Of a stretch of 64,000 bases of DNA, positions 10,846 through 22,500 are shown piece by piece. Under the pieces are notes generated by a model, which was not told the origin of the DNA, made no database searches, and saw only the letters and a list, made by a program, of their open reading frames with translations. The stretch spans positions 248,001-312,000 of the forward strand of contig MU839110.1 in assembly GCA_030685235.1 (NCBI GenBank), in the 5' to 3' direction. Position numbers and translations under genes: made by a program. Origin of the DNA: Copromyces sp. CBS 386.78. Taxonomy: Eukaryota; Ascomycota; Sordariomycetes; Sordariales; Sordariaceae. The first letter of the stretch is position 1. The number at the start of each line of letters is the position of its first letter.

Positions 10846-12352
10846 GACTGCAAGCTGGTGGGTTGTCGTTGCCAGACCTTTGCACAGGTTGTAACGGCGT
10901 GAAGAGTGGAAGAGAGCAGGTGCAGTTGGGGGTGATTGATGTTGGGTTGGCAGCACAGTTGTGAGTTGTCGGAAGGATTTGAAATGTCAAATGTGGAGGT
11001 CGCGTGTGTTGTTTGCGATGAGGTCACTCCACTTTAAACGGACAGTGTTCCATGGCTGTCCTCTTGCTTGGACCGCCGGATGAGTCCTTGCCGCTGGGCC
11101 TATCATCTTTGTCGATGCGTTGTCACTCACAGTTATTTTAGCGGATGCTGGCTTTACTAGAGTATGCATGGATGCGCTGTTCAAGCCTGCCGGTTTGTGG
11201 AGCCATGAGCAGCACGCCCCACCATCAGATCTGACTTGACAATCGAGAAAGCAACCGTTTTTCATTCTAATTCATTTTCCTCTCTTTAAGACGTGCGAAA
11301 TATATTCTTGAAGTCATCGCCTAGACATGGCAATTCGAGGCTCTTGCGGTCATCATCGTTATAACGAACCGGGAGCAATGTATGCCAGTCCTTTTCTCCG
11401 GTGCGCCTAGGCCAATAGCGATCGACTCTAGGGCAGATCCTCTGTAAATCTGGGGCGCAGCTCGGGCTCTCGGGGCCGTCCTTCCATCTCGTCGTTAACA
11501 AACATCTGAACACCCGCTGGGACACTCAAAGGGCATATACGCAAAAGGCTACTTGACCAGAATATTTACATGTGGAGGCTTTCGCAATAACTCGGTCGTC
11601 AATCTCTCGTTTTTCAATTGTTCAACATGTAGTTCCCATGGGCTGAGAGATGCAGAATGCATTGGCAGCTCCTCCCCATGCTGTTAAGCGTCAACACTAC
11701 TCCTTCCCCAGAGACATCCGGATCGGAGTCCGCAGATGATTCATGTTTCTTCCATTATCCAATGTTAAGTATCCAAGGATTACCGATTATCTACTGGCAG
11801 TGTACAACATCTTATATCTCCGCCGTGTTAGTATCATCACCACCGTGCCGCCCGCCGAGATACGCTGCTTACACAAAAAGCCCCTTAACTCCGTGCCTTC
11901 AATGTCGGATCAACACTAAAGTCCGGCCACAGCACAGCAACAATGTCAACTATGAGATACCAGATTTTTTGGATATATAATCCCGGGTTACTTGTCGTAA
12001 AGACAAAATGATTCTTCCTATCTTGTAAACAAGCACAAGAGCAATTCTCAACCTCTCACATTGAACCAGGGCAATCTTACAACCTCAGCTAACAAACACA
12101 ACCACCACCAAAAATGTCCACCCCCAACTCCCCCAAACCTTCCGCCCCGCCCTCCACCCCGCCCCCAACCAGCCCCTAGAAATCCACAACACTTATAAGA
12201 AAGGCGTGGTGCATGCGGAGAAAATGCCTTATACGGTTTTGGAATAGTGTATTGAGAAGTGTATTGCTGAATCCAACTTATAATATATCCAAACGTACAT
12301 CTAAACAAGCTATGTCCGTGGGTATATAATCGACAATGAGTATATCGAAAGG
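10846..12352. other. intergenic, no gene supported
   Basis: Divergent flank of the acetyltransferase-like gene, then the 3' flank of the broken permease. Open frames are short and lack family features. 12100-12180 is C-rich and repetitive without a clear unit. Confidence 0.5.
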
Positions 12353-12878
12353 TTACGAACGTGTAACTAACGAAAATCTAGTATGTATATCGGAACCCGG
12401 CCTGTAATCCAATGTTAGCTTCCCTCGCAGGTGCACCAAAGACCTCAATCCGCTTACGGTTCTTTCCACAGCCCCGTTCGTACGTGCAGCCCGGTTGTTC
12501 CGGAAGTAGAAGTAAATCGTAAGAACACCAACGAGCGAGATCATCATAATATGGGACCTATCCGCTGCGGTTAGCTTAGGCAGCCGCAAAGGAACGACAA
12601 GCCAAAGTTCTTACCCAATCGACACCCACACAGCCGTAGTATATCTCGGTGCCTCGATATTGCAGACGATGTAACTGCCAGCAATACCGCCGGCGCCGTT
12701 GAACATGGTGCACGCAGCAGCGGTGAAAACACGTTTCCATTGTCTAGTAGACGGTTAGCGGGTTGCAAGAAGTCCATTCCACTGCGATTCTAACTTACCC
12801 AACATTAACGGGAATCAGGCCTATTTTCAATAGTTAGATATATCTAACGCGTGTGTGGTTAATGCTCCCTATCTCAGG

Positions 12879-12924
12879 TTAACCGTTGAAAGCTGTTAAG
12901 CGTTGAAAATATCTAACCGTTGAG
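12879..12924 (+). repeat. left subterminal inverted repeat with AACCGTTGA units
   Basis: Contains TTAACCGTTGAAA, TTAAGCGTTGAAAA and TCTAACCGTTGAG. The reverse complement of 18055-18100 has the same three units in the same order with about ten differences. Iterated 9-mers near both ends resemble transposase-binding subterminal repeats; that role is inference. Confidence 0.65.
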
Positions 12925-12995
12925 ACCCAGGAAAACTCTTAGTGCAGGCGGGAGGGCGGGAGCTAGCGCACCTGGGTCTACTCCTTCCTTTTTAC

Positions 12996-13020
12996 TCTAC
13001 TCTACTCTACTCTACTCTAC
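12996..13020 (+). repeat. pentanucleotide (TCTAC)5 microsatellite
   Basis: Five consecutive TCTAC units immediately left of the inner transposon. They overlap the first base of its 8-bp target duplication. Confidence 0.9.
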
Positions 13021-13027
13021 TCTATTC

Positions 13028-13089
13028 GGCATTTGATAGGGCGGCACCAGCCTTTGGATAGAGAGGCCCCAATCCTTATTTGGGCCCCA
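13028..13089 (+). repeat. left TIR of inner transposon
   Basis: 62 bp; pairs with 17461-17522 reversed at 58 of 62 positions. Homology stops sharply at 13089, where the AT-rich interior begins. Confidence 0.9.
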
Positions 13090-16000
13090 ATATTATAGGT
13101 CTTGGCGTGAAACTTCGTGGTAATTTATTATTTACACGGTAATTTCGAAAGTGTTATATATATATTCAAACCTCTTGCGTACGGACCGTGGAGGTAAATA
13201 CTAGCCAAAATATTACTAGATGTGCCCCTTTTTCGAAAAAATATCGTTCTATTATATTATTATTAAAAATAATCCTAAAACTACTTCCAATCGCCTCCAA
13301 TTGTTTTTATAACTTCAAATTCCTATTTTAATTATTACTAGCCCTCGATAGGGGGTGCTATAAGGACGCTTATAGTATAGCGGTATATGAAAACGCTTAT
13401 ATATTTCTATTGGTATCGTAAATCGTAGAAACCCTTATTCGAATCTTATTTATAATTGTTTGTAACTGTTTTTCTCCATTTCTATCTATTCCCATCTCTA
13501 TATTACCCTCTTTTTACCTTTCTATTACCTCCTTACTTCCTTAGTACCTAAAATTTAGTCCGGTTAGTTATTAGTACGGGGGGGGGCCTGGCTAGGGGAT
13601 AGGAGATATAGGTACGTTATAAGACGTATTATTTTTCGGGTCGCTATTAACGGGTATTTTGCTATTACGGCGGGGTATTTATGAGGCGATTCGATTAGGG
13701 TACGTAGAATAAGCCGTATTGAACTCTTTTTTTTAGTATTTTAATTTATATATATATATATATTGTGAGGTTTAGTATAGTGTTTTAATATTAGCTCTAA
13801 ATAGGCCTGCTTATACGGCCATTGCGTATAACTTTGGGAGTTGGTAAGACTAATTTAGAGCTAATTGTTCTAGTTCGCTTAGTAGTTATTCTTTTAATTT
13901 TACGTACAATTGCCTACTTAATAGGTAAGTTCGTTTCTAGTATAGCTATTTTAATATAATTTAGTACTTGCTCTTATTCTAGTACTTGCTTTTGCTCTTG
14001 TACTAGTTCTAGTACTTATTCTAGATCTGGCATTTGTTTTGGATTTGGCACTTATTCTAGTTTTGGGGAGGAATAAAATTCCTATTCCTTATTAGAGAAA
14101 TATCTATATTGTAGGGAAGGTGTTAGTTCTAGAGGGGGGGTAGGCTTTGGAGAGGGTATAAAATATAAATCTAGCTCTAAATTAAAGTTAGCGGTCGTTA
14201 GAAAGAATTTCCCCTCTATAGAAGCGTAGTTAATGTACTTCTTTAAAGTAGGCTTTAAATCTAGAGATAGATATAGTAGAGGCGGGAGTTATAGATATAG
14301 TATATTTATCTTTAATTCTATATCTATTTCCAATTCTAATTTTAAATCTATATCGGATAATAATTATATTTCTAATTTAAGAAACGAAATCGCTAATATA
14401 GCTACTTAGATAGGGTCGAATATATTTTCTATATTATTATTAGATTTCTTAATATCGTTATTAAATATAATTATATAGATATAATTAAGCGTTTCCTTAT
14501 CGCTTTTAAATATTGTTTCCGAGGTATTGTTATAGTCTAAAATATTAGAATTGACCGGCTATTGTACGCGTTTACGTTTTGTAGCCTTAGTAGAATTAAG
14601 AGCGAGCTTATTAGTATTATCTATTTTATTGTAAAATTTATGCCGTTGTATATTTGGTTATAATCGAGGGAGGTTATTGCGGTTATTCTACTTAATAGGT
14701 TTAACTTTCTTATTATTTTTTTTTATTAGAGGTACCCTTTTTTAATACTAGTGTAGTTACTTGCTTTTTAAGTATTTTAGGGGTTTTAGGAGGTTCTATA
14801 AGTAGAATATACTTATTAGGAATAGCTCTGGTAAAGTTCTTTATGCTTTTCTTTTTAGTAATATAAGGATCCTTAAATCGAAGGTAGAAATTATTAAAGT
14901 TAAGTAGTACCCTAAAATATTAACGAGGGTGGACGTATAAAAGTTTTAATATTTTATTCGAAATTAGCTATTAGAATATAATATAATGATAGGGCAATCC
15001 AAATTGTATAGGAATATTATATTCCTTATTATAAGGAGGAATAGGAGGGGGGTTTAGTTGCTATGCTATTAGTTAGTATTATTCTGTTTGTCGATATTCG
15101 CGGTTAATTATCTCTAGTATAGTATATATAATTTATAATAGTAATTTCCTTAAGTAAGGCCGGGCAATAAATTTGTATCGGTTATAGGTTTAATTCGAAG
15201 CTAGTTTTTAGACGAAGGTTAGTTTTTATTCGTTAATTATTTTGAGGATAGCTTTAATTAATTTATAGATATTGTTATTACTGTTTAGAAGATAATTTTT
15301 AATATTAAGGTTATTTAATTCGGTTAGGGAAGTAACTTTAATATTAAAGTTTCTATACTTTTTAATGTAATAGTATATTTATTAATTTTTGATAGGGAGC
15401 TAGTTCTTTTGAATATAACGAAGAAATAATTTTTAGATCTTAAACTACTTCTTTATATCTTCTTAAATAATAAAGAATTCGTTCTCTATTTTACTATATA
15501 TTATAAGTTTAAATTATTTTATAGTACTATAAGGGTCGTTAGTAATTATAATATTAGTAGTAGAACTTCTAGTCCGTATAGAAGTATAAAGACTATGGTT
15601 TTAATTATTAAAGGGGATAGGAATTGCCTATTTATTTATACCTTCTTCGTTATTAGAATTATTATTAGAAGTATTATTTTCGTCTTTATTATTTTTAATG
15701 TTAGTTATTTTTGCCTTTTTATTTTTCTTCTACTTGAATTTAATATTATAGAGAACGTTTTTAATAATGTGAAATAAATAGAGTTATTATTGAATATTAG
15801 GGAAAGAGTCTATTAGAAATTATTTTATTTCCTTATTTTTATTAGTAATAATAATGATTAGTTTAAGTATGCTGTATCGTTCTTATATTTATTTAGTAGT
15901 ATTAATAAGAAAGTTAAAGCCTGCTTGTATTTCGTTATTAATAATATTAAAGATATAATTAAAGATAGTACTAGTATTAGTAATATTAGAAATTTGATAA

Positions 16001-17460
16001 AAGGGGTAGTTGAAGCGGTTAGTATTGTAAATATTATTAACGATTATAATTTCGTGGAACCGTTTGGCTATATTGATATACTATAGGAAAGTAAAGATAA
16101 TATTAAGAAGTCTAGTTTTATTATTTAGATCTATCTTTTTAATATAATTGACTTCGTTATTGTTAAATACTTTTAGAAGTATATTAGTAGGGGTATAACT
16201 ATTAAGGTTATATTAATGAAAGTTAGCGCGTGTATTATAGATATTTCGTTTTGTATATACTAATTCTATATATTCGTTTTATATAATAGAGGTAATTTTA
16301 CGAGTTCGGATAGCGTTCAATTTCGATATATTTTTAATAGTTTTAAGGATTTCCGTCGTTATTTTACGGTATTGGGGGTAGGTAGAAGGGTAGGACGATT
16401 GAAGGTAGTTGTATTCTTAATATTTAGGGTTACTATAGAGGTAGAAATGCTAGAATCCGTTTTCTTTTTTAGCGAGAATTTTCTATTCGCAACCGTATTT
16501 CTATAATACCGTTTTTCGAACCGTCGCCTTTAATTTGCCCGGTTAATTAAAGCGGTTATAAATAAAGTAATACTGTATATATTCGCTAACTGGAATTTTA
16601 GGTTTTATATTACGGCTATTCTAACGGTTAATTGTAAAACTATAGTATTTTACCTAATTATTAACCCCCTTATAAAGTTCTTGAATCGTAGCGGTAAGGG
16701 ATATAGTATTAGGGGGTAGATTAATAATTAAATTTCTATAATCTATAGTAATACTTTCCTCGTCTAACTTTATATTTGGTTCGGATTTTCGGTTGGGATT
16801 GCTTAGTAAGATACGATCTTCGTAGGGAGGTTACGTAGAAGGAGTAGGGCTTAGAGATTTGAAGGGATCGTTATCGTTATTATTATTGTATTTGTGTTCG
16901 TACTTGTATTCGTATTCGTATTCGTATTAATGAGGGAGTTGCGCATTGCTACCGTTAACGAGTATATTAAAATTGTTATTAGAAAGATTATTTATAAAGC
17001 CTTCCTATATTTCTTATGCGAAAACGTCAGTATTATTGCTATTCGAATCGTTATCTTCGATATAGGTGAAGTTGATAGGCGTATTTATATTTGACGCCCA
17101 AGGCGGTATTTTAAAATTCGTATATACGATACGCGTAGTATTGTAGAATTTTATGAAGTTAATAAATTAATTTAATGATTTTTGCGATTAATATTTATAT
17201 ACGTACGAATAATTTTAGCTTATTTTAGTATTTATAGTTAATTTAGTTGTAAAGAGGGATTTGAAAGAAGGTTAGGTTGATGAAAGGTATGTTCGAAATG
17301 GCTAAGTTTAAAGATGGGGCTCGTGCGTAGGTTGGTGAATGGGGGATTTACTGGTTGGTAGGGCTTGGTACTATCTTTTACGAAAGGTTGGCGTATTATG
17401 ACGGTCCTATTGAAATAAACCGTTCGAAAATTACAGATGCACCTATAACCCTAACCCGAT

Positions 17461-17522
17461 TGGGGCCTGAATAAGGATTGGGGCCGCTCTATCCAAAGGC
17501 TGGTGCCGCCCCATCAAATGCC
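17461..17522 (-). repeat. right TIR of inner transposon
   Basis: Reverse complement matches 13028-13089 with four mismatches. It is followed directly by the second copy of CTCTATTC at 17523-17530. Confidence 0.9.
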
Positions 17523-17644
17523 CTCTATTCTATTCCTTCCTCTTTCTTTGTACTTACCCTTCAAACCTTCGTTGCCCACCCAAGTCCAAAACTGTATACC
17601 TAACCAATGCACGAAGTCTACTATCACTACCACCTTATATTTGG

Positions 17645-17714
17645 GCCGTCGTTGTCGCTGTTGCTGTCGTTGTCGCTGTCGTTGTCGCTGTTGTTGTCGT
17701 TGTCGTTGTCTCTA
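17645..17714 (+). repeat. hexanucleotide-type TGTCGT/TGTCGC microsatellite
   Basis: Imperfect array of GTTGTC and GCTGTC units (about 70 bp) in the right arm of the outer element. It is read through by open frames as Arg/Cys or Leu/Ser repeats, which are not considered coding. Confidence 0.85.
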
Positions 17715-18054
17715 GAGCAATTGATTAGCGATGAAATGATGATAGATTTAATTCGTTTTGCATTTATTATCGTCGTCGTTGTTGTTGTTGTTGGTAGTGG
17801 TAATGGTGATGATGGTTATAAGAGGAAGAAGTTGGAAAACTTGGACGTTGGGGGGCTTCAGCTTTTTCACTTCATTAACCCCGCTTCTCTCCTTTTCTCT
17901 CTCCTTCTCCGTCTTCTCCTTTCCTACCTTCTTTCCCTTCCTCCCTTTTCTTCCCCCACCTTCCTTTTCTCATTTATCGTACCTTCCTAAAATGGAAGAT
18001 TTTGGTCATTTCTCAAGGTCCTGCAGCGGGCCGAAAATTTAGCGTTGTTCCCGG

Positions 18055-18100
18055 CTTAACGGTTAAGGTTTTTCAACGCTTAAGATATTTCAACGGTTAA
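18055..18100 (-). repeat. right subterminal inverted repeat
   Basis: Reverse complement carries TTAACCGTTGAAA, TTAAGCGTTGAAAA and TTAACCGTTAAG, matching 12879-12924. It lies 62 bp from the right end of the outer element, against 76 bp on the left. Confidence 0.65.
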
Positions 18101-19503
18101 TAGCGTTGACCAACGGTTACTCTTTACTAACCGTGCAAAACTTCCCTATACAACCGTTAATGAACCACATTGTTGGGCTGATACGCAGTCAAAGCAGCCC
18201 AATTGGCCACATATGCTCCCGTGGAGAGGAACACTCCAAAGTAGCGAGCTCCAGAGTTCTCAGCAAACCCAAGGATGGCAAAACCAGTGATCATGCAAAG
18301 GGCGTTGAAGGTGATGATGGGGCCCCTGATCCGGAACCGATCCGCAACCACAGACGATACTATGACCGGAACGACTGCATAATAGTAAGGCGGAGCCGAG
18401 AGGATGATGGCTTGGTTAGGCGAGTAGCCCAGGCCATTCTCCAAGATGACAGGGACGAAGTACGCCAGGGCAGTTGAGACAACGTTCTGCATAAAGAAGA
18501 GGCAGGCGAACACCCAGATCTTGAAGTCCTTGGCATGGACAAGCACAGCCATCAAGCTAAACTTTTGGGCGACGAGGTCTCCGCGATCCTTCTCGATGCG
18601 GCGCGAGGCGATGTCAGCTTCTTCCTCCGTCAGGAACCAGAAGCTCTTGTGGGACTTCTCCGGGAAGTCAACGATCCACCAGTACGTCGCGATACCCAGC
18701 ACGCATGTACACAGGCCTTGCACAATGAACATCCACCGCCATCCCTCTAGGCCTGCGCCGCCGTTGCGCTGCTGGAGACCGTAGTTGACCAGGCTTCCCG
18801 TTGCAAGAATGATGACCTCGCCGCTCTAAATGAAAGCAAACCGGACCTGCTGTTCGCGACGCGGATACCAACAGCTGATGAGGTAGGAGAGGCCGGGGTA
18901 GATGCCAGAAGACGTGGCGCCGAGAAGGACGCGGAGGGCCATCATCTGCTTCCAGTCCTTGACGAATCCAGTCGAGAGGGTGATGATGCCGAAGGAGAAG
19001 GTGATGAAGCTGAACCAGATGCGGGGACCGAAAGTGCGTACGGCAATGGTCGAGGGAAGCTGGAAGATAATGCTCGCTACGGTGAAGATGAAGATGGAGA
19101 CGGAAAAGCGGTTGCCGTGGTCAAGGCCCAGGTCCGAGGGCATCGATGTGACAGCGGCGCTCGAGATTACACCGCTGTCGAGCAGGTTGAGACTGCATAG
19201 GATTCCGGCGATTGTGCAAAGCCGAAAGTCTACCTTGCGGCGGATATGTCGTTCTTGCTCATCTGAGTAGCCGGCGAGTTGGATGTCTGTGAGGTCATCC
19301 TGGCGCAAATCGACTTGCTCGACTTCATGTTCACTGCGGGTGGCGATTCCTGGTTGCTTCGTGCTCCGGCTTCGTATGCTATTCGGCCTCGAAGTGTCCG
19401 AGTTGCTGACATCAAGCGAATGTGAGTTCCTCGGCCTGGAATCGGGCTGGTGTTGATGAGATGGCGCCCTGTCCTCGATGGCAGGGGTGCTGGAGGATAT
19501 CAT

Positions 19504-22500
19504 GGCCAGGAAATAGGACTAGCCCGTGGGCCTAGTGAGCAAGATAATAATGATTAGGAGGGTGGTGCCATTAGGTATCAGGGCAGGCAAAGGGTCTATG
19601 GCAAAAGTGACAACATTGCGATGGGAATGTCAGGTCTTTGAAGTGACCACGGGCATGATTTCAAATGCTCGCAAATGCTCACGTTGCAACCAGGACCGAG
19701 AGTTCTAGAATGACCCACCACTAACATGCTGGAAAAGCAGCAGCTCTGCCGCTGTAAAGCTAAGCTCTTTCCAGTCTTTGGTCTCCTCCGGCGGGCGGGA
19801 TACTTTTGGTTGTTCGGTCTGGGGAAAGAGCTATCGCTGGATTGAGACATCTTACCCAATGAGGATGCAACATCTTGATCACTGTGGGGTACCGAGGACA
19901 CCAAAAAGTCCGCCTATTGCGATATCGCGCCTTGCCGCCTCGGAGTTTGCTGTGGCTGTTTTCGATAATTCTCACTTTTCTCCGGCTGGACTCAGATCAC
20001 ATCTTTTCGAGACAAAAAAAGCCAACCATTCAGCCGCATAGCATCCGAAAAAGATACCTCTGCGTCTCGGTATTGGATGCAACCACCTTGCTTTTTCTTT
20101 TTCTTATCGTGATGTCTCGCTTGATCGGTTTCGCGATTCCGCGCCTTGCATCGATGGCGTTCTGCATCAATGCATCGCTCCTCTTTCCCCCGCGGGCCCG
20201 CGGCGGAGGCGGCGCACCCACGCTTTCGGGAGAAGCTTTTACCCCATTCACCAGGTTGCAGGAACCCAGATTGTGAACTACCGACCAATCACAGTGGTCA
20301 AATTGAGAGGCAGTTCTCACATGTCTCCTTCGGTGTCGGCACGTGCCGTCGCGTTCATTCTGTTCCCATCGTCGTCCAAAATGTGGAACTGTTGTCAGTC
20401 CATTCAGCTGGAGGCGTTTGAGCTTTGCTAGACAGTAACAAGGAAGCCAACTAAGGTCCGGTCTTATAGAGTTTGCGAACACAGATGGGACGAGAAGTTG
20501 ACACTTGTCGCTGATAGAGAATAATGTGCAGCTTGAACGTGGTTGAGAAACCAAGTAAAATGCATCACAAAATATTCAAACTGGGTGAACTCTTCTACAC
20601 GGGCACTTATTCATTTACTTGCAAGTACGGCAAATGGTTCTAACTTGTCATGTGCAAGTTCTAATCCAATTTTCATCCGGTTTCGTGATGGCGATGCCAG
20701 GTCTTATATATGAGCTCCGGAACACCAAGCCCAGGTCCATGGCGCTCGATCCTGACCGGGGGAGCATAAGGCGAAGCCCAGTTACGGACATTGGGATACT
20801 ACAAGTATTCCGTTAGAGATCTTGGAGCTTTTGCTTTATCGAGAGAATTAAGCGATGAAGATATAACCACCCTGGAAAAGTCCATTAGATGGGGAGAAGG
20901 GGGACGAGCCGATCAATGTCGCAGACCCAACCCTAACCCTTTCCTACTTCCCGCCCTCGATTGAACACACCTACCTCTAGAGACACTCGCTTTTGCTGTC
21001 CCGCCCACGAAAGACATTTGTATGAACCACTTGTAGTCGGTTTGATACTGACGCCTCGCAATGCTTAGGAGCAGCGCGGGCTTCATATCCCCATCCTTTC
21101 TTCTCCGAGCTTCTCTCATCTTGAGAGACACGGAAACCAGGGCTATACCTGTTGGCGCCAAGGTTGCTCTGAACCCGGATATAAAGTGGTGAGAAGGGTA
21201 TGAACCCGACCGAAAGGCGCTTGAAAGCCACAGGTTTTCTCCCATTTTGTAAACTTGCTAATCCGGCCACTAGGAGTCTCGACACCCGGCTCGACTCTCC
21301 CCGAGACCCAGAACGGGGGTAACACGAAGTGAACCATGACTTGGCCGTGGCGGTCTCGACTTGGATGTCGCAAAAGTTACACAAGGAGTGAAGCACTCAT
21401 GTGCTTGTGTCCATGTAGGGTATCGAGCCGTGGGCACTTCTCCCCAAAGGAGACACGAGATGGGATTCCCGGCCGGCTTTAACCCCCGAACGGATTGATT
21501 TCTATCGTACGATGCCATCGTAAGAGTTCACAGACCGCTCCGGAGGAAGGGAACAACTGCCGTTACATAGGCCCTGCGTCGTTCCAAACAGCCGGTCCGT
21601 CGGTCAGCAGGCGTTGGTGGCACCGCCTTGGACTGGTTCGGGCTTGGTTGTACATACGGAGCTCGTCATGGCCCACTTGACCTCATCCCGATGCCCTTCG
21701 GTGTCCGGTCTCAGTCCGCATCAAGACCGGTATGGCACTTGTACAAATAGGTACCCTATCCCCGAGGCGTAAACCCGAAATGAGGGCTGTCTGTCACTTT
21801 TCCAATTCAGGGTTCAAGAGCGGGCCTGCAAATCTGTCATCCATGCAGGGACACGAGATGTCTTGATAGAGGTTGAGAGCCAGGCTATACCGAAGCGGTA
21901 AAAGGGATTTCCCAATTTGGTACGATGCATGTCCATTGGACCCTTTATAGATGTTCGTCTCCGATATTTCGGGAGCGGCCTCTCCCGATAATTGGCGTTG
22001 AAAATGGTACTACTTAGTTGTATCGTTATAGAGAAAGAAGGAGGTGTTTCAGACTTCAACAACGACTGATGTTGACTGGAGGCCACGACGTGATTCGCCC
22101 AAGCTACACCGCGCTTCCCAGTGGGCCTGCCAAGACATGGCGGCTTCTGTAGCCTCATTTGCTGTCCAACGTTAACAAGCCACAGGAAAGCTTGCACGTC
22201 TCTCCCAGGGATCCCAAAAGATCCTCAGGGGCTTGAACAGCTTGAGCCTGCTTAAGATCTCACGTACACGTGTAGTGACGTAAAGGAAGCGGTTGTTGAC
22301 TGCTCGGGTCTTTCCGAACAGTCGAGATGTTGATGTGCGATGTCGAGATTCGTGGTGCATGTCAGATCGAGCTAAGAGAATGCGTTTGCTGTCTGTTGGC
22401 ACAACTTGGCCCACAATGCTTCCCAATCGCAACCTTATTCTCCCCTGATGCCCGGCACTTGCTAGTTTATTAGTAAAAGGCTTCTTATTTGTCTATTTCA

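Larger units (their letters stand above)
13028..17522. mobile_element. inner RIP-degraded DNA transposon, 62-bp TIRs, 8-bp target duplication
   Basis: The element is bounded by 62-bp terminal inverted repeats (13028-13089 and 17461-17522, four mismatches). They start GGCATTTGAT and are GC-rich in the middle. CTCTATTC flanks it on both sides (13020-13027 and 17523-17530). The interior is extremely AT-rich, packed with TA steps, nearly free of CA/TG and still carrying CG, which is the RIP signature; stop codons saturate every frame and no transposase can be read. An 8-bp duplication is known for hAT and some other superfamilies, but the TIR length is unusual for hAT, so I leave the superfamily open. 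It sits inside the outer element, so it arrived later. Confidence 0.85.
12803..18162. mobile_element. outer insertion element, 9-bp TIRs, AA target duplication
   Basis: The element begins CATTAACGG (12803-12811) and ends CCGTTAATG (18154-18162), a perfect 9-bp terminal inverted repeat. It is flanked by AA at 12801-12802 and 18163-18164. It lies exactly where the permease reading frame is interrupted, and precise removal restores the frame. A diverged 46-bp inverted repeat is found inside the ends (12879-12924 and 18055-18100). Without the inner transposon it would be about 0.86 kb, with a pyrimidine-rich interior and no recognisable transposase, so it is probably a non-autonomous class II element. 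Superfamily is not assigned. Confidence 0.75.
12353..19503 (-). pseudogene. Dal5/allantoate-permease-type MFS transporter, split by a 5.36 kb insertion and a nonsense codon
   Basis: Fungal anion:cation symporter (Dal5-like) MFS protein. The 5' part reads leftward from ATG 19503 to 18163 and carries an acidic N-terminus, the TM1 block LCSLNLLDSGVISSA and the TM4 block LRVLLGATSSGIYPGLSYLISCWYP. It then has an in-frame TAG at 18828-18826 and continues in the same frame up to the block ending AYQPNNVV. There it is cut by a mobile element (12803-18162). Host sequence resumes at 12800 with GG, intron 12744-12798, exon 12743-12615 (QWKRVFTAAACTMFNGAGGIAGSYIV), intron 12558-12614 and exon 12557-12353. 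Removing the element and one copy of the AA target duplication gives a frame-correct join, NNVV-GQWK, the expected family motif, and 558 codons. The C-terminal 30 residues look atypical. Native substrate unknown; family members carry allantoate, nicotinate, pantothenate and similar anions. Confidence 0.88.

Noticed and set aside
15595..17094. Short hydrophobic open frames in the AT-rich block
   Set aside because: Chance frames in RIP-mutated DNA; Ile/Phe/Tyr-rich composition follows from AT bias.
17449..17458. Telomere-like CCCTAA text at 17449 and again near 20932
   Set aside because: Only one to two units each; too short to be interstitial telomere repeats.
12803..18162. AT-rich block as a centromere or natural isochore
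   Set aside because: Sharp boundaries, matched TIRs and target duplications show a mobile element with RIP instead.
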